A stretch of DNA of 64,000 nucleotides from Sinorhizobium terangae. Lineage in GTDB: Bacteria; Pseudomonadota; Alphaproteobacteria; Rhizobiales; Rhizobiaceae. The notes under the pieces were generated by a model. It made no database searches. It worked only from the letters and a program-made list of their open reading frames with translations, and had not been told where the DNA came from. The number at the start of each line of letters is the position of its first letter. Positions within the stretch are counted from its first letter, which is position 1. Shown here in pieces: positions 17,379-26,357 of the stretch. The position numbers and the translations under genes were made by a program. The stretch spans positions 45,530 to 109,529 of the forward strand of contig NZ_WITC01000126.1 of the NCBI RefSeq assembly GCF_009601505.1, read 5' to 3'.

Positions 17379-17519
17379 GCGAAATGCCGGAGCATGGCAA
17401 CTGCGCGGCCGCACCGGACTGATCTTATACGGACGCACCTGGCGAAGGTCGGCTGGCGTTGGCTTCAGCGTCCAGCGACAGCCGGGGCTGCCCCCTTAGT
17501 CCCCCTACAGGAGAATGCG

Positions 17520-17972
17520 ATGATGCATGATGGTGAGGCCCTGTCCAGTGATGCGATTATCGCGCGGCTAAAGAGATTGTCGGCTGCCGAGGAATTCTTC
17601 GAGGCCCTTGGCGTTTCCTATGAGCCGAGGGTGCTCGATGTCTCGCGGCTCCATATCATGAAGCGCATGGGACAATACTTGGCCGAACAGGTATCTTCCG
17701 ATCCCGACGCCGTGGGGGCCGCCGACCGTGCGCGCGACGCTCTCGAACGCGCCTATGCGGACTTTGCAACCACGTCGCCGCTATCACATCGCGTCTTTAG
17801 AGTGCTTGAGGCGCGTGACCCGACTAAGGCAGCCGCGCCTAGCCGCACCTTTGTATCGTTGGACTCCGTCCTGAACGGAAGCGACAAATATGGCTCGAAT
17901 ACGACGATTCGATGTCTCGAATCCGACACCATTGTCGCGCCATCGGCGTGCTGTGAACCGAAACGTGCTTGA
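17520..17972 (+). CDS. nifW: NifW, nitrogenase protection/stabilisation
   Basis: NifW helps protect or mature the MoFe protein. Family hallmarks are LKRLSAAEEFFEALGVSYEP and a segment running from VLDVSRLHIMKRMGQYL into the following helix. Start is one of two adjacent ATGs at 17520/17523 behind AGGAGA; a longer frame to 17394 is unsupported. The predicted 150 residues exceed the usual 110-120. The extra C-terminal ~35 residues overlap the NifA site of the fixA promoter, so the tail may be read-through into regulatory DNA rather than conserved sequence. Confidence 0.87.
   Translation: MMHDGEALSSDAIIARLKRLSAAEEFFEALGVSYEPRVLDVSRLHIMKRMGQYLAEQVSSDPDAVGAADRARDALERAYADFATTSPLSHRVFRVLEARDPTKAAAPSRTFVSLDSVLNGSDKYGSNTTIRCLESDTIVAPSACCEPKRA
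17913..17928. promoter_or_regulatory. NifA upstream activator site for fixABCX
   Basis: TGT CTCGAATCCG ACA matches TGT-N10-ACA. It lies inside the 3' end of nifW, about 75-90 bases upstream of the fixA -24 element. Confidence 0.7.
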
Positions 17973-18001
17973 GTTTCATGGGCTTGTTGAGCCGCAGGTG
18001 G

Positions 18002-18018
18002 TTGGCACGATTGGTGCT
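18002..18018 (+). promoter_or_regulatory. Sigma-54 promoter of fixABCX
   Basis: TTGGCACGATTGGTGCT carries TGGCAC and GTGC with GG-N10-GC spacing, 55 bases upstream of the fixA start. Confidence 0.85.
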
Positions 18019-18072
18019 TGGAAGAGAGGCGAAAACGTCATGTTCACATGCGATCGGAGTTAAAGAGACCTC

Positions 18073-18924
18073 ATGCACATAGTAGTCTGTATCAAGCAGG
18101 TACCGGACTCAGCGCAGATACGCGTCCATCCGGTGACGAACACGATCATGCGCCAAGGCGTACCGACAATCATCAATCCTTACGACCTGTTTGCCCTCGA
18201 AGAGGCACTCCAGGTGCGTGACCACCATGGTGGCGAGGTCACCGTGCTCACCATGGGCCCACCCATGGCGGAGGAAGCACTGCGCAAGGCGCTCACTTAT
18301 GGCGCAGACCGCGCGGTACTCCTGACTGACCGCTACTTTGCCGGCTCCGACACGTTGGCCACTTCATTTGCTCTTTCCCAGGCGATCGCAAAGATTGGCG
18401 AGAGCTTTGGTAAGCCTGATATCGTCTTCACAGGCAAGCAGACAATCGACGGCGACACCGCCCAGGTCGGCCCCGGAATAGCCAAGCGCCTGAACCTCGT
18501 ACAGTTGACCTATGTCGCAAAAATCACTTCCATTGATCTCAGCGCACGCACGATCAGCGTCGAGCGTCGCTCGGAAGGCGGCACGCACGTCCTGAAGAGC
18601 GAACTGCCCTGCCTTATCACTATGCTGGAAGGCACCAATGCCATTCGCCGTGGCTCACTCGAAGACGCCTTGCGCGCCGCACGCAGCGAGATCGTCAAGT
18701 GGAATGCGGCGGATGCCGGCATCGAAGACATCACCAAATGCGGTCTGCGCGGTTCACCGACAGTCGTCAAGCGTGTCTTCGCCCCTACCCCGCGAGAGCA
18801 AAAAGCGGTGCAGATCGACACCAGCGAGAAGACGGTGCACGACGTAGCTGACGAGCTGGTCGCGTCCATTTTGACCCACCAGCCGGCGCTGGAAAACGAG
18901 CTCTCCTCTTCTGGTGGCGCGTGA
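18073..18924 (+). CDS. fixA: FixA, electron-transfer flavoprotein beta subunit
   Basis: Small subunit of the FixAB electron-bifurcating flavoprotein that, with FixC and FixX, drives electrons towards nitrogenase. The 283-residue protein begins MHIVVCIKQVPDS and shows the ETF-beta pattern NPYDLFALEEAL and the signature VFTGKQTIDGDTAQVGPGIA. Start ATG 18073 follows AAAGAGA. fixB begins 17 bases after its stop. It is the first gene of the NifA-controlled fixABCX transcript. Confidence 0.95.
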   Translation: MHIVVCIKQVPDSAQIRVHPVTNTIMRQGVPTIINPYDLFALEEALQVRDHHGGEVTVLTMGPPMAEEALRKALTYGADRAVLLTDRYFAGSDTLATSFALSQAIAKIGESFGKPDIVFTGKQTIDGDTAQVGPGIAKRLNLVQLTYVAKITSIDLSARTISVERRSEGGTHVLKSELPCLITMLEGTNAIRRGSLEDALRAARSEIVKWNAADAGIEDITKCGLRGSPTVVKRVFAPTPREQKAVQIDTSEKTVHDVADELVASILTHQPALENELSSSGGA

Positions 18925-18941
18925 GCAGATAGGAGCAGATT

Positions 18942-20051
18942 ATGGGAACTCGAAAAAGTAAAGCACCGCCCCCAGCCCAAGGCCGTGCCAGCATGAAGAA
19001 GGACCTACCTGAGCAATTCAGGGATTATAGGCACGTCTGGGTTTTCATGGAACTGGAACGCGGTCAGGTTCACCCGGTCTCGTTCGAACTTCTGGGCGAA
19101 GGCCGCAGACTGGCTGACCAACTGGGCGTTCAGCTCGCAGGTGTTATTCTCGGCCCGCCGGGAGATCCTACCTCGCATGCCGTTACTGAGGCCTTCGCCT
19201 ATGATGCGGACCTGGTGTATCTCGTCGAGGAGCCGCTGCTCACCGATTATAGAAACGAGCCCTTCACCAACGCGCTGACCGATCTGGTCATTACCTATAA
19301 ACCCGAGGTTCTTCTCCTCGGGGCGACGACGCTCGGTCGTGACCTCGCCGGTTCCGTCGCAACGACACTGCTGACGGGGCTCACAGCCGACTGCACCGGA
19401 CTTGATGTCGACGCGGACGGTTCCCTCGCAGCGACTCGGCCAACATTCGGCGGCTCATTGCTTTGCACGATCTATACGCTCAATTGTCGTCCCCAAATGG
19501 CAACTGTGCGGCCAAGAGTCATGCCCATGCCACAGCGGTCAAACAAGCCGATCGGGCGGGTAATCCGGCACGATTGGGGGATGGCCGAGGAAGAAATCGT
19601 CACGAAGGTCCTCGGTTTCCTTTCCGATGGCCAGTCGGAGAAGGCTAATCTCGCCTATGCGGACGTCGTGGTTGCCGGTGGGCTTGGACTCGGCGCTGCG
19701 GACAACCTGCTGCTCCTGAAGAACCTCGCGCGGACGATCGGCGGTGATTATGGCTGTTCCAGGCCGCTGGTGCAAAAGGGCTGGATGCCGTTTGATCGGC
19801 AGATCGGTCAAACTGGCAAAACGATCCGCCCGAAACTCTATATTGCGGCAGGAATATCAGGCGCAGTCCAGCACCGTGTTGGCGTCGAGGGAGCTGATCT
19901 CATTGTCGCTATCAACACCGATCCGAACGCGCCAATCTTCGATTTCGCCCATGTCGGTGTTGTAGCCGATGCGATCAGTTTTCTCCCTACATTGGCGGAA
20001 GCTTTCACCAGACGGTTGGCGCCGGCCAACCGTCTAAGACTTGTGAACTGA
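18942..20051 (+). CDS. fixB: FixB, electron-transfer flavoprotein alpha subunit
   Basis: Large subunit of the FixAB flavoprotein, carrying FAD. The N-terminal domain contains YRHVWVFMELERGQVHPVSF and ILGPPGDPTS. The C-terminal FAD domain shows VVAGGLGLG, PLVQKGWMPFDRQIGQTGK and LYIAAGISGAVQH, then a VAINTDPNAPIFDFAHVGVV stretch. Length 369 residues is normal. Start ATG 18942 has AGGAG upstream; the first ~15 residues are basic and extra compared with ETF-alpha, as usual in rhizobial FixB. Confidence 0.95.
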   Translation: MGTRKSKAPPPAQGRASMKKDLPEQFRDYRHVWVFMELERGQVHPVSFELLGEGRRLADQLGVQLAGVILGPPGDPTSHAVTEAFAYDADLVYLVEEPLLTDYRNEPFTNALTDLVITYKPEVLLLGATTLGRDLAGSVATTLLTGLTADCTGLDVDADGSLAATRPTFGGSLLCTIYTLNCRPQMATVRPRVMPMPQRSNKPIGRVIRHDWGMAEEEIVTKVLGFLSDGQSEKANLAYADVVVAGGLGLGAADNLLLLKNLARTIGGDYGCSRPLVQKGWMPFDRQIGQTGKTIRPKLYIAAGISGAVQHRVGVEGADLIVAINTDPNAPIFDFAHVGVVADAISFLPTLAEAFTRRLAPANRLRLVN

Positions 20052-20062
20052 GGTAAAGCCCC

Positions 20063-21370
20063 ATGACCGAGGAAAAATTCGACGCCATTATCGTCGGTGC
20101 CGGTATGTCCGGAAACGCCGCTGCTTACACTATGGCAAGTCACGGTCTGAAGGTGTTGCAGTTGGAGCGCGGAGAGTACCCGGGCTCCAAGAACGTCCAA
20201 GGCGCCATCCTGTACGCTAACATGCTGGAGACAATCATTCCAGATTTTCGCGATGACGCACCTCTTGAGCGGCATCTGGTCGAGCAGCGATTCTGGGTAA
20301 TGGACGACACGTCACACACCGGAATGCACTACCGATCGGACGACTTCAATGAGCCGACGCCAAACCGTTATACGATCATTCGTGCTCAGTTCGACAAGTG
20401 GTTTTCGCGCAAAGTGCGGGCCGCGGGCGCGACAGTTTTGTGCGAGACCACGGCGACGGAACTGGCTCTCGATGCAACCGGGAAGGTAATAGGCGTCCGC
20501 ACCGACCGAGAGGGCGGCATCATCCATGCGGACGTGGTCGTTCTCGCCGAAGGAGTAAACGGCCTCCTCGGCACGAGAGCAGGATTTCGCAAGGTCCCGA
20601 AGCCCGAAGCCGTGGCACTCGCTGTCAAGGAAATGCACTTCCTGCCGGAGGAAGTCATCGCTGAGCGCTTCGGCCTTACCGGCGACCAAGGCTGCGTTAT
20701 TGAAGCGGCGGGGACAATCTCGCGCGGAATGGCCGGATTGGGTTTCCTTTACACCAACAAGGAATCAATCTCGCTCGGCATCGGCTGCCTTGTATCCGAT
20801 TTCGCAGCGACCATGGAAAGACCATATACCCTTCTTGAAGACTTCAAGGACCATCCATCAATCCGGCCGCTGCTTGCGGGGTCCGAGGTTAAGGAATATG
20901 CGGCGCACCTCATTCCGGAGGGTGGGTTCAAGGCAATTCCACAGCTCTTTGGGAATGGCTGGGTTGTGGTTGGCGATGCGGCGCAGCTCAACAACGCCGT
21001 GCACCGCGAGGGGTCCAACCTCGCCATGACGTCGGGTCGCATCGCCGGCGAGGCTATCTGCGCAATCAAGAGCCGAAAGCGTGCGATGACCAGGGAGAAC
21101 CTCTCCCTTTATAAAACCATGCTGGACGAATCTTTCGTTGTGAAAGATCTTAAAAAATACAAGGACATACCCGCCCTTCTTCATACGAATTCACGCAATT
21201 TTTTCATGACCTACCCGCAGCTGCTGTCGCAGGCGGCTCAAAACTTCGTGCGCGTCGACGGCACACCCAAGATCGAGAAGGAAAGAGCGACCACGGCCGC
21301 CTTTATCAAGGCGCGTTCGCGATGGGGACTGGTCAGCGACGCGGTCCGCTTGGCACTGGCTTGGCGCTAA
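20063..21370 (+). CDS. fixC: FixC, ETF-quinone oxidoreductase-like flavoprotein
   Basis: Membrane-associated FAD protein that links FixAB to quinone and to FixX. The N-terminal Rossmann motif is IIVGAGMSGNAAAYTMA, the conserved VQGAILYANMLE follows, and the second FAD contact is NGWVVVGDAAQLNNA with HREGSNLAM. The 435-residue length is typical. Start ATG 20063 has GAGGT upstream, 11 bases after the fixB stop. fixX follows 14 bases after its stop. Confidence 0.95.
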   Translation: MTEEKFDAIIVGAGMSGNAAAYTMASHGLKVLQLERGEYPGSKNVQGAILYANMLETIIPDFRDDAPLERHLVEQRFWVMDDTSHTGMHYRSDDFNEPTPNRYTIIRAQFDKWFSRKVRAAGATVLCETTATELALDATGKVIGVRTDREGGIIHADVVVLAEGVNGLLGTRAGFRKVPKPEAVALAVKEMHFLPEEVIAERFGLTGDQGCVIEAAGTISRGMAGLGFLYTNKESISLGIGCLVSDFAATMERPYTLLEDFKDHPSIRPLLAGSEVKEYAAHLIPEGGFKAIPQLFGNGWVVVGDAAQLNNAVHREGSNLAMTSGRIAGEAICAIKSRKRAMTRENLSLYKTMLDESFVVKDLKKYKDIPALLHTNSRNFFMTYPQLLSQAAQNFVRVDGTPKIEKERATTAAFIKARSRWGLVSDAVRLALAWR

Positions 21371-21384
21371 AGGGGAGAAATGAG

Positions 21385-21678
21385 ATGAAAGCTTCAGTCG
21401 TTCGCATAGAGGACAAGCTTTACCAGAACCGTTACCTGGTAGACGCAGGGCGGCCCCACATCAAGGTGCGAAAGCATCAGTCTCCGAGCTCGAGCCTGCT
21501 CGCGCTGACCCTTGTCTGCCCAGCGAATTGCTATGAGGTGAATGAAGACGGGCAAGTAGAGGTTACTGCCGACGGATGCATGGAGTGCGGTACATGTAGA
21601 GTACTATGCGAAGAAAGTGGTGACATTGATTGGAGCTATCCACGCGGCGGATTCGGTGTGCTCTTCAAATTTGGGTGA
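21385..21678 (+). CDS. fixX: FixX, ferredoxin-like protein
   Basis: A 97-residue [4Fe-4S] ferredoxin-like partner of FixC. The cysteine arrangement is CPANCYEV followed by CMECGTCRVLC and a C-terminal WSYPRGGFGVLFKFG, the FixX signature. Start MKASVVRIEDK at ATG 21385 is preceded by AGGGGAG; the longer frame from 21322 overlaps fixC and is rejected. It is the last gene before nifA. Confidence 0.93.
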   Translation: MKASVVRIEDKLYQNRYLVDAGRPHIKVRKHQSPSSSLLALTLVCPANCYEVNEDGQVEVTADGCMECGTCRVLCEESGDIDWSYPRGGFGVLFKFG

Positions 21679-21721
21679 GCGTCTCGCTTTTGTCTAGCAA
21701 GACGGGTACGTTCACTGCGTA

Positions 21722-21757
21722 ATCAAGTGCGAACATAAGCACTTGATCACGTTCGCA
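21722..21757. repeat. Two overlapping inverted repeats between fixX and nifA
   Basis: ATCAAGTGC (21722-21730) pairs with GCACTTGAT (21739-21747). TGCGAAC (21728-21734) pairs with GTTCGCA (21751-21757). The arms overlap, so the two hairpins are mutually exclusive in RNA. No T-run follows, which argues against a simple terminator; an attenuator or protein-binding site is possible. Confidence 0.6.
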
Positions 21758-21840
21758 TGGCGGCATTTTCTCGTTGGGAACCAGAAGCCGTCCCTTACGA
21801 CGCTTAGGGTGTTTCCCCGCAAGAATCGGCTCGATGACGC

Positions 21841-23502
21841 ATGCCTGAATCATCCGCTACAACCATGCATAAACGGGTATTGGGGTCCAGCGGTCTCTAC
21901 CGGATATCGCAGGCCTTGATCTCTTCAGCCAGCCTTGAGATCAAGCTTGCCAATGTGATGAACACCCTCCCCGCACTGCTGCCAATGCGGCGCGGCGCAA
22001 TCGTCGTTCTGAACGCTGATGGAGAGCTCGATACAGCTGCAAGGTTTGGGTTTGAGCATGCATCATCAGGCGCTCGTTACCTTCCGGCGAAGGCTGCAAT
22101 AGATAGAATCGTCGCAAAAGGCCTGCCGCTAGCCTTCCCGGACGCTTGCAAGTCGGACCTGTTCCAGGATGAGCTGCAGAGCTTGTTGAGCGGCACTGGC
22201 CAAGTCACCTTCATTGGTGTCCCGATGAAGGTTAATCAAGAAACGCTCGGAACGTTATGGATAGACCGCGCCAACGATGGCGGCACTCTTGAGAAAGAGG
22301 TGCGTTTCCTGTCCATGGTCGGCAACCTCGTCGCGCGAGCGATCCGAGTGGATCGCCACCAGAGCCGCGATGATCAGCCCATCGCGGACGAGGAAGGGGC
22401 TCTCAAGAAGAATCCAGGCGACAACGAACTGCCCGAAACCGACCGACAACGGCCCGCAAAAATCGATTGGATTGTCGGGGAAAGCCCTGCGCTAAAGCAG
22501 GTGGTTGAAAGTGTCAAAGTCGTTGCAAGAACCAATTCTGCGGTCCTTCTCAGGGGCGAAAGCGGCACTGGCAAGGAATCCTTTGCAAGAGCCATCCATG
22601 ATCTTTCGCCTCGCAGAAAGAGGCCCTTCGTGAAGCTGAACTGCGCCGCACTGTCTGCAGGCGTCCTGGAATCGGAACTGTTTGGACATGAAAAGGGCGC
22701 CTTTACGGGCGCCATCTCTCAGCGCGCCGGCCGTTTCGAACTGGCGGATGGCGGAACGTTGCTGCTCGATGAGATCGGCGAGATTTCGCCGGCTTTTCAA
22801 GCGAAACTGTTGCGCGTCTTGCAGGAAGGCGAGCTTGAGCGAGTCGGCGGCACAAAAACACTCAAAGTGGACGTTCGACTCATCTGCGCCACGAACAAGG
22901 ACCTGGAGACGGCAGTCGCGACGGGGGAGTTCAGGGCCGACCTCTATTACCGCATCAATGTGGTGCCTCTAGTCTTGCCGCCTCTGCGGGAGCGAAATGG
23001 AGATATTCCACGCCTTGCGAAGGTTTTTCTCGACCGGTTCAACAGGGAAAACAATCGCGATCTCGCATTCACGCCAGCTGCGCTCGACACCTTGTCGAAA
23101 TGCAACTTTCCCGGCAACGTCCGAGAGCTTGAAAACTGCGTCCGCAGGACCGCCACTCTCGCGCGTTCAGGAATGATCGGTCCATCAGACTTCTCCTGCC
23201 AGAATGACCGGTGCTTTTCTTCAATGCTCTGGAAAAGCGGTGACCATCCGATTGGCGGCCATTCGGTCAATGGGTTGGCTATGAGTAAAGGTTGGTCGGT
23301 CGAATCGCCGGTCGGCCTCGGTTACCTCAGCGGTCCTGGCGACTTATCGGGGACATCAAATCTAACGGACCGCGAGCTCTTAGTCAGTGCGATGGAGAAG
23401 GCCGGCTGGGTTCAGGCAAAGGCAGCTCGGATCCTCGGCCTCACACCGCGGCAAGTCGGCTATGCTTTGCGCCGGCATGGTATACAGGTGAAGAAAATCT
23501 AA
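21841..23502 (+). CDS. nifA: NifA, sigma-54-dependent nitrogen-fixation activator
   Basis: Master activator of the TGT-N10-ACA/-24/-12 promoters in this window. Domain order: N-terminal GAF (residues ~20-170); AAA+ domain (~220-450) with Walker A GESGTGKES, sigma-54 loop EKGAFTGAI and Walker B LLLDEIGEI; a linker with SCQNDRCFSS cysteines typical of the oxygen-sensitive rhizobial form; and a C-terminal Fis-type helix-turn-helix (AKAARILGLTPRQVGYALRR). I list ATG 21841; the next in-frame ATG (21865) is as plausible, since neither has a strong ribosome site. It can be read from the fixABCX transcript. Confidence 0.95.
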   Translation: MPESSATTMHKRVLGSSGLYRISQALISSASLEIKLANVMNTLPALLPMRRGAIVVLNADGELDTAARFGFEHASSGARYLPAKAAIDRIVAKGLPLAFPDACKSDLFQDELQSLLSGTGQVTFIGVPMKVNQETLGTLWIDRANDGGTLEKEVRFLSMVGNLVARAIRVDRHQSRDDQPIADEEGALKKNPGDNELPETDRQRPAKIDWIVGESPALKQVVESVKVVARTNSAVLLRGESGTGKESFARAIHDLSPRRKRPFVKLNCAALSAGVLESELFGHEKGAFTGAISQRAGRFELADGGTLLLDEIGEISPAFQAKLLRVLQEGELERVGGTKTLKVDVRLICATNKDLETAVATGEFRADLYYRINVVPLVLPPLRERNGDIPRLAKVFLDRFNRENNRDLAFTPAALDTLSKCNFPGNVRELENCVRRTATLARSGMIGPSDFSCQNDRCFSSMLWKSGDHPIGGHSVNGLAMSKGWSVESPVGLGYLSGPGDLSGTSNLTDRELLVSAMEKAGWVQAKAARILGLTPRQVGYALRRHGIQVKKI

Positions 23503-23583
23503 GGTCGATGAGCCCACTTACCGTGGGCGTGGCTAATCCTCTTCCTCAGGCACGCGAGTCTATTGTCCAATTTGGCCAGTTGC

Positions 23584-23599
23584 TGTCGCGACTTCGACA
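23584..23599. promoter_or_regulatory. NifA upstream activator site for nifB
   Basis: TGT CGCGACTTCG ACA matches TGT-N10-ACA, about 75-85 bases upstream of the nifB -24 element. Confidence 0.75.
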
Positions 23600-23668
23600 A
23601 AACTGCGTCGGAGATATTGGCTCAAATCGAACACAAAATGCCAACCTCTTGAATTTCCATCTCCTTTG

Positions 23669-23686
23669 GTTGGCACAGCGCTTGCA
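23669..23686 (+). promoter_or_regulatory. Sigma-54 promoter of nifB-fdxN-nifZ-fixU
   Basis: GTTGGCACAGCGCTTGCA is a perfect -24/-12 element (TGGCAC-N5-TTGC), about 40 bases upstream of the nifB ATG. Confidence 0.9.
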
Positions 23687-23724
23687 CTTCCGACAACAAC
23701 CTTACTCACCAGTGGAGCTGTTCG

Positions 23725-25206
23725 ATGAGTGCACCGATAATTTCGCTTGAAAGCCTGACCAACACGACATCCTCTGGGCAGTTGCTGACGACCGCGAAAT
23801 CCGGTGGCTGTGCATCCTCCTCCTGCGGCTCATCCTCGAGCTCAACCGACACGGATCCGGCTACGTGGGAGAAGATCAAGGATCACCCCTGCTTTTCAGA
23901 GGAAGCACATCACTATTTCGCCCGTATGCACGTCGCCGTGGCACCTGCCTGCAACATCCAATGCAATTATTGCAATCACAAATATGATTGCGCCAACGAA
24001 AGTCGTCCTGGCGTCGTGTCGGAAAAGCTGACACCGGACCAGGCGCTACGCAAGGTGATTGCGGTCGCCAACGAAGTGCCGCAGCTTTCCGTTCTCGGCA
24101 TCGCGGGTCCGGGCGATGCCTGTTACGACTGGAACAAGACAAGGGCGACTTTCGAACGCGTCGCCAGTAAGGTTCCCGACATCAAGCTATGCATTTCCAC
24201 CAATGGACTTGCCCTGCCGGAGCATGTCGACGAGTTGGCGGAAATGAACATCAGCCACGTGACAATCACCATCAACATGGTTGACCCCGCAATCGGCGAG
24301 AAGATCTACCCATGGATCTTTTATGGTCATCGCCGCTACACCGGCATGGATGCTGCCAAGATCCTGCATGAGCGGCAGATGTTGGGGCTTGAGATGCTGA
24401 GCGAACGCGGCATTCTCACGAAGATCAATTCGGTGATGATCCCCGGTGTCAATGACGAGCACCTGATCGAAGTCAACAAATGGGTCAAGGAGCGCGGCGC
24501 GTTTTTGCACAACGTCATGCCGCTGATCTCCGACCCTGCACACGGCACCCATTTTGGCCTAACCGGACAGCGCGGCCCAAATGCGCTCGAACTGAAGGCG
24601 CTTCAGGATCGTCTCGAAGGTGGTGCCAAGCTGATGCGTCACTGTCGACAGTGCCGCGCTGATGCAGTCGGCCTGCTCGGCACTGATCGTGGCCAGGAGT
24701 TCACGCTCGACCAGATTCCGCTCGAAGTTACCTACAACGGTGGCAAGCGTCATGCCTATCGGGAGGTGGTCGCACGCATACGCGATGACCATTTGGCGGC
24801 CAAGAACCAGGCGATCACAACTCTTGGGTCATTGAGCGCGCGCGGGACGCTTCAAGTGGCTGTTGCGACCAAGGGTGGCGGACGCATCAACGAGCACTTC
24901 GGTCATGCGAAGGAGTTCCAGATTTATGAGGCATCGCAAGCAGGGATCAAGTTCGTGGGACACCGCAAAGTCGAGCCGTATTGCCATGGCGGCTGGGGCG
25001 AGGATGCGAACCTCGTTGGCATCATCGCTGCACTCGAAGGCATAGACATCGTGCTGTGCGCCAGGATCGGAGATTGCCCCAAGAATAAGCTCATGGAAGC
25101 CGGGATCCGGGCAACGGAGGCCTTTGGCTATGATTACATCGAAACCGCGATCAGCGCTCTTTACGCCACTGAGTATGGCGATGACCTATCGCAGGCAACG
25201 GCTTGA
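23725..25206 (+). CDS. nifB: NifB, radical SAM FeMo-cofactor precursor synthase
   Basis: Builds NifB-co, the Fe-S-C core of the nitrogenase cofactor, from [4Fe-4S] clusters. The radical SAM motif is CNIQCNYC (CxxxCxxC, residues ~76-83), followed by GIAGPGDACYDW. A C-terminal NifX-like domain (from ~375: VAVATKGGGRINEHFGHAKE) completes the 493-residue fusion form common in rhizobia. Start ATG 23725 has GGAG upstream. fdxN follows after 34 bases. Confidence 0.96.
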   Translation: MSAPIISLESLTNTTSSGQLLTTAKSGGCASSSCGSSSSSTDTDPATWEKIKDHPCFSEEAHHYFARMHVAVAPACNIQCNYCNHKYDCANESRPGVVSEKLTPDQALRKVIAVANEVPQLSVLGIAGPGDACYDWNKTRATFERVASKVPDIKLCISTNGLALPEHVDELAEMNISHVTITINMVDPAIGEKIYPWIFYGHRRYTGMDAAKILHERQMLGLEMLSERGILTKINSVMIPGVNDEHLIEVNKWVKERGAFLHNVMPLISDPAHGTHFGLTGQRGPNALELKALQDRLEGGAKLMRHCRQCRADAVGLLGTDRGQEFTLDQIPLEVTYNGGKRHAYREVVARIRDDHLAAKNQAITTLGSLSARGTLQVAVATKGGGRINEHFGHAKEFQIYEASQAGIKFVGHRKVEPYCHGGWGEDANLVGIIAALEGIDIVLCARIGDCPKNKLMEAGIRATEAFGYDYIETAISALYATEYGDDLSQATA

Positions 25207-25240
25207 GCTCGCCTATCCGGACCCAATCAGGAGTTAATTA

Positions 25241-25435
25241 ATGGCCTTCAAAATCATCGCATCTCAATGCACCCAATGCGGCGCCTGCGAGTTCGAATGC
25301 CCTTCCGGCGCCATCGAGTTCAAGGGCGAGAACTACGTGATCAACCCTGACAAGTGCACCGAATGCGAGGGAGTTTACGAGTTACAGCAATGCGCCTCGG
25401 TGTGTCCGATGCCGAAGACCTGCGTGCCGGCGTAA
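25241..25435 (+). CDS. fdxN: FdxN, 2[4Fe-4S] ferredoxin
   Basis: Low-potential bacterial ferredoxin, an electron donor in nitrogen fixation. Two cluster motifs are visible in 64 residues: CTQCGACEFECP and CTECEGVYELQQCASVCP, the second with the insertion typical of FdxN. Start ATG 25241 is preceded by AGGAG. It is co-transcribed between nifB and nifZ. Confidence 0.95.
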   Translation: MAFKIIASQCTQCGACEFECPSGAIEFKGENYVINPDKCTECEGVYELQQCASVCPMPKTCVPA

Positions 25436-25501
25436 GTCAGGTTCGAACACGGGCTTCCTGCCCGGCAGGCCCTGTTAAGCCCAACGATGAAAGGAATGGC
25501 G

Positions 25502-25828
25502 ATGGCTCCTGGACGCGAAGAGCAGGTCGAAATCCACAATCCTCCACGATTTATGCCAGGTGAGAGAGTTTATGCCACACGCCACATAAAAAATGACGGC
25601 ACCTATCCCGGGAGGGAAATCGGAGAACGCCTCGTCATGAAAGGCGACGCGGGCTTTGTGCGCGATGTAGGCACCTTTCTCCAGCAGTTCTACATCTATG
25701 CCGTCGAATGGATTGATCGTGGCGTCGTCGTTGGAATGCGTACGCGTGAACTGAGGAGCCTCGAGGAGACCTCAACCCGGAAAACGACTGAATGCGCCAG
25801 GGGTGTCAACGAAGGAAAAGCCAGATGA
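25502..25828 (+). CDS. nifZ: NifZ, MoFe-protein maturation factor
   Basis: NifZ assists formation of the second P-cluster of the MoFe protein. The core is PPRFMPGERVYATRHIKNDG followed by KGDAGFVRDVGTFLQQFYIY, normal for the family. I choose ATG 25502 (MAPGREEQ) because AAGGA lies 7 bases upstream; in-frame ATGs at 25487 and 25496 give slightly longer forms. Its stop overlaps the fixU start in ATGA, so the two are translationally coupled. Confidence 0.92.
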   Translation: MAPGREEQVEIHNPPRFMPGERVYATRHIKNDGTYPGREIGERLVMKGDAGFVRDVGTFLQQFYIYAVEWIDRGVVVGMRTRELRSLEETSTRKTTECARGVNEGKAR

Positions 25829-26055
25829 AGGTAACGATCCGCAGAAGCGGCAGCGGCTTGTCAGCGTATGTTCCCAAGAAAGATCTCGAGGAGCCGATCG
25901 TCAAGGTTGAGAACGAAGGCCTCTGGGGCGGCTTTGTGGTGCTCAGAAATGGCTGGCGGCTCTTACTGCCCGACCTTCCGGAAGACACCCGCCTACCCGT
26001 AACCGTGGAGGCAAGGAAGATCGTGAATGATGCCGCGCAAGAGGAAACATCATGA
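25825..26055 (+). CDS. fixU: FixU/NifT small nitrogen-fixation protein
   Basis: A 76-residue NifT/FixU-family protein beginning MKVTIRRSGSGLSAYVPKKD with the conserved WGGFVVLRNGWRLLLPDLP. Its precise role is unknown; it always accompanies nif genes. It starts within the ATGA overlap with nifZ. Its own stop overlaps a further ATG (26052) that opens a 16-codon frame of unknown value. Confidence 0.92.
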   Translation: MKVTIRRSGSGLSAYVPKKDLEEPIVKVENEGLWGGFVVLRNGWRLLLPDLPEDTRLPVTVEARKIVNDAAQEETS

Positions 26056-26148
26056 ATACAAACACTGGCTTCCGCGCGTGTTATCGTTCGGAACAGCCAT
26101 GACGAACACGACTTGACCCGGCGCGGATGAACCTATGGCCTTGAACGT

Positions 26149-26165
26149 TCGGCAGCGCTGTTGCC
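26149..26165 (+). promoter_or_regulatory. Possible sigma-54 promoter upstream of a small ORF
   Basis: TCGGCAGCGCTGTTGCC keeps GG-N10-GC spacing and TTGC but has CGGCAG for the -24 block. A TGT-N11-ACA (26079-26095) lies about 60 bases upstream. Both depart from consensus. Confidence 0.3.
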
Positions 26166-26357
26166 TCCGATTTGCTTGGCGGCTTGTGGCCGTCTTGCCT
26201 TGGAGCGTCCCTTCCCCTTCGCCGCCGGTGCGCGATTCGCATTCATAACGACCTGCCGCAGTGCGTCGCCCGGTCGAGGGGCGCCAACATCACCTCGGCG
26301 CAATCGGCCCCGTGGGAGTTGCGCGGCGCCCGAGCCCCGCTAAGGAAGGAGTCAACC

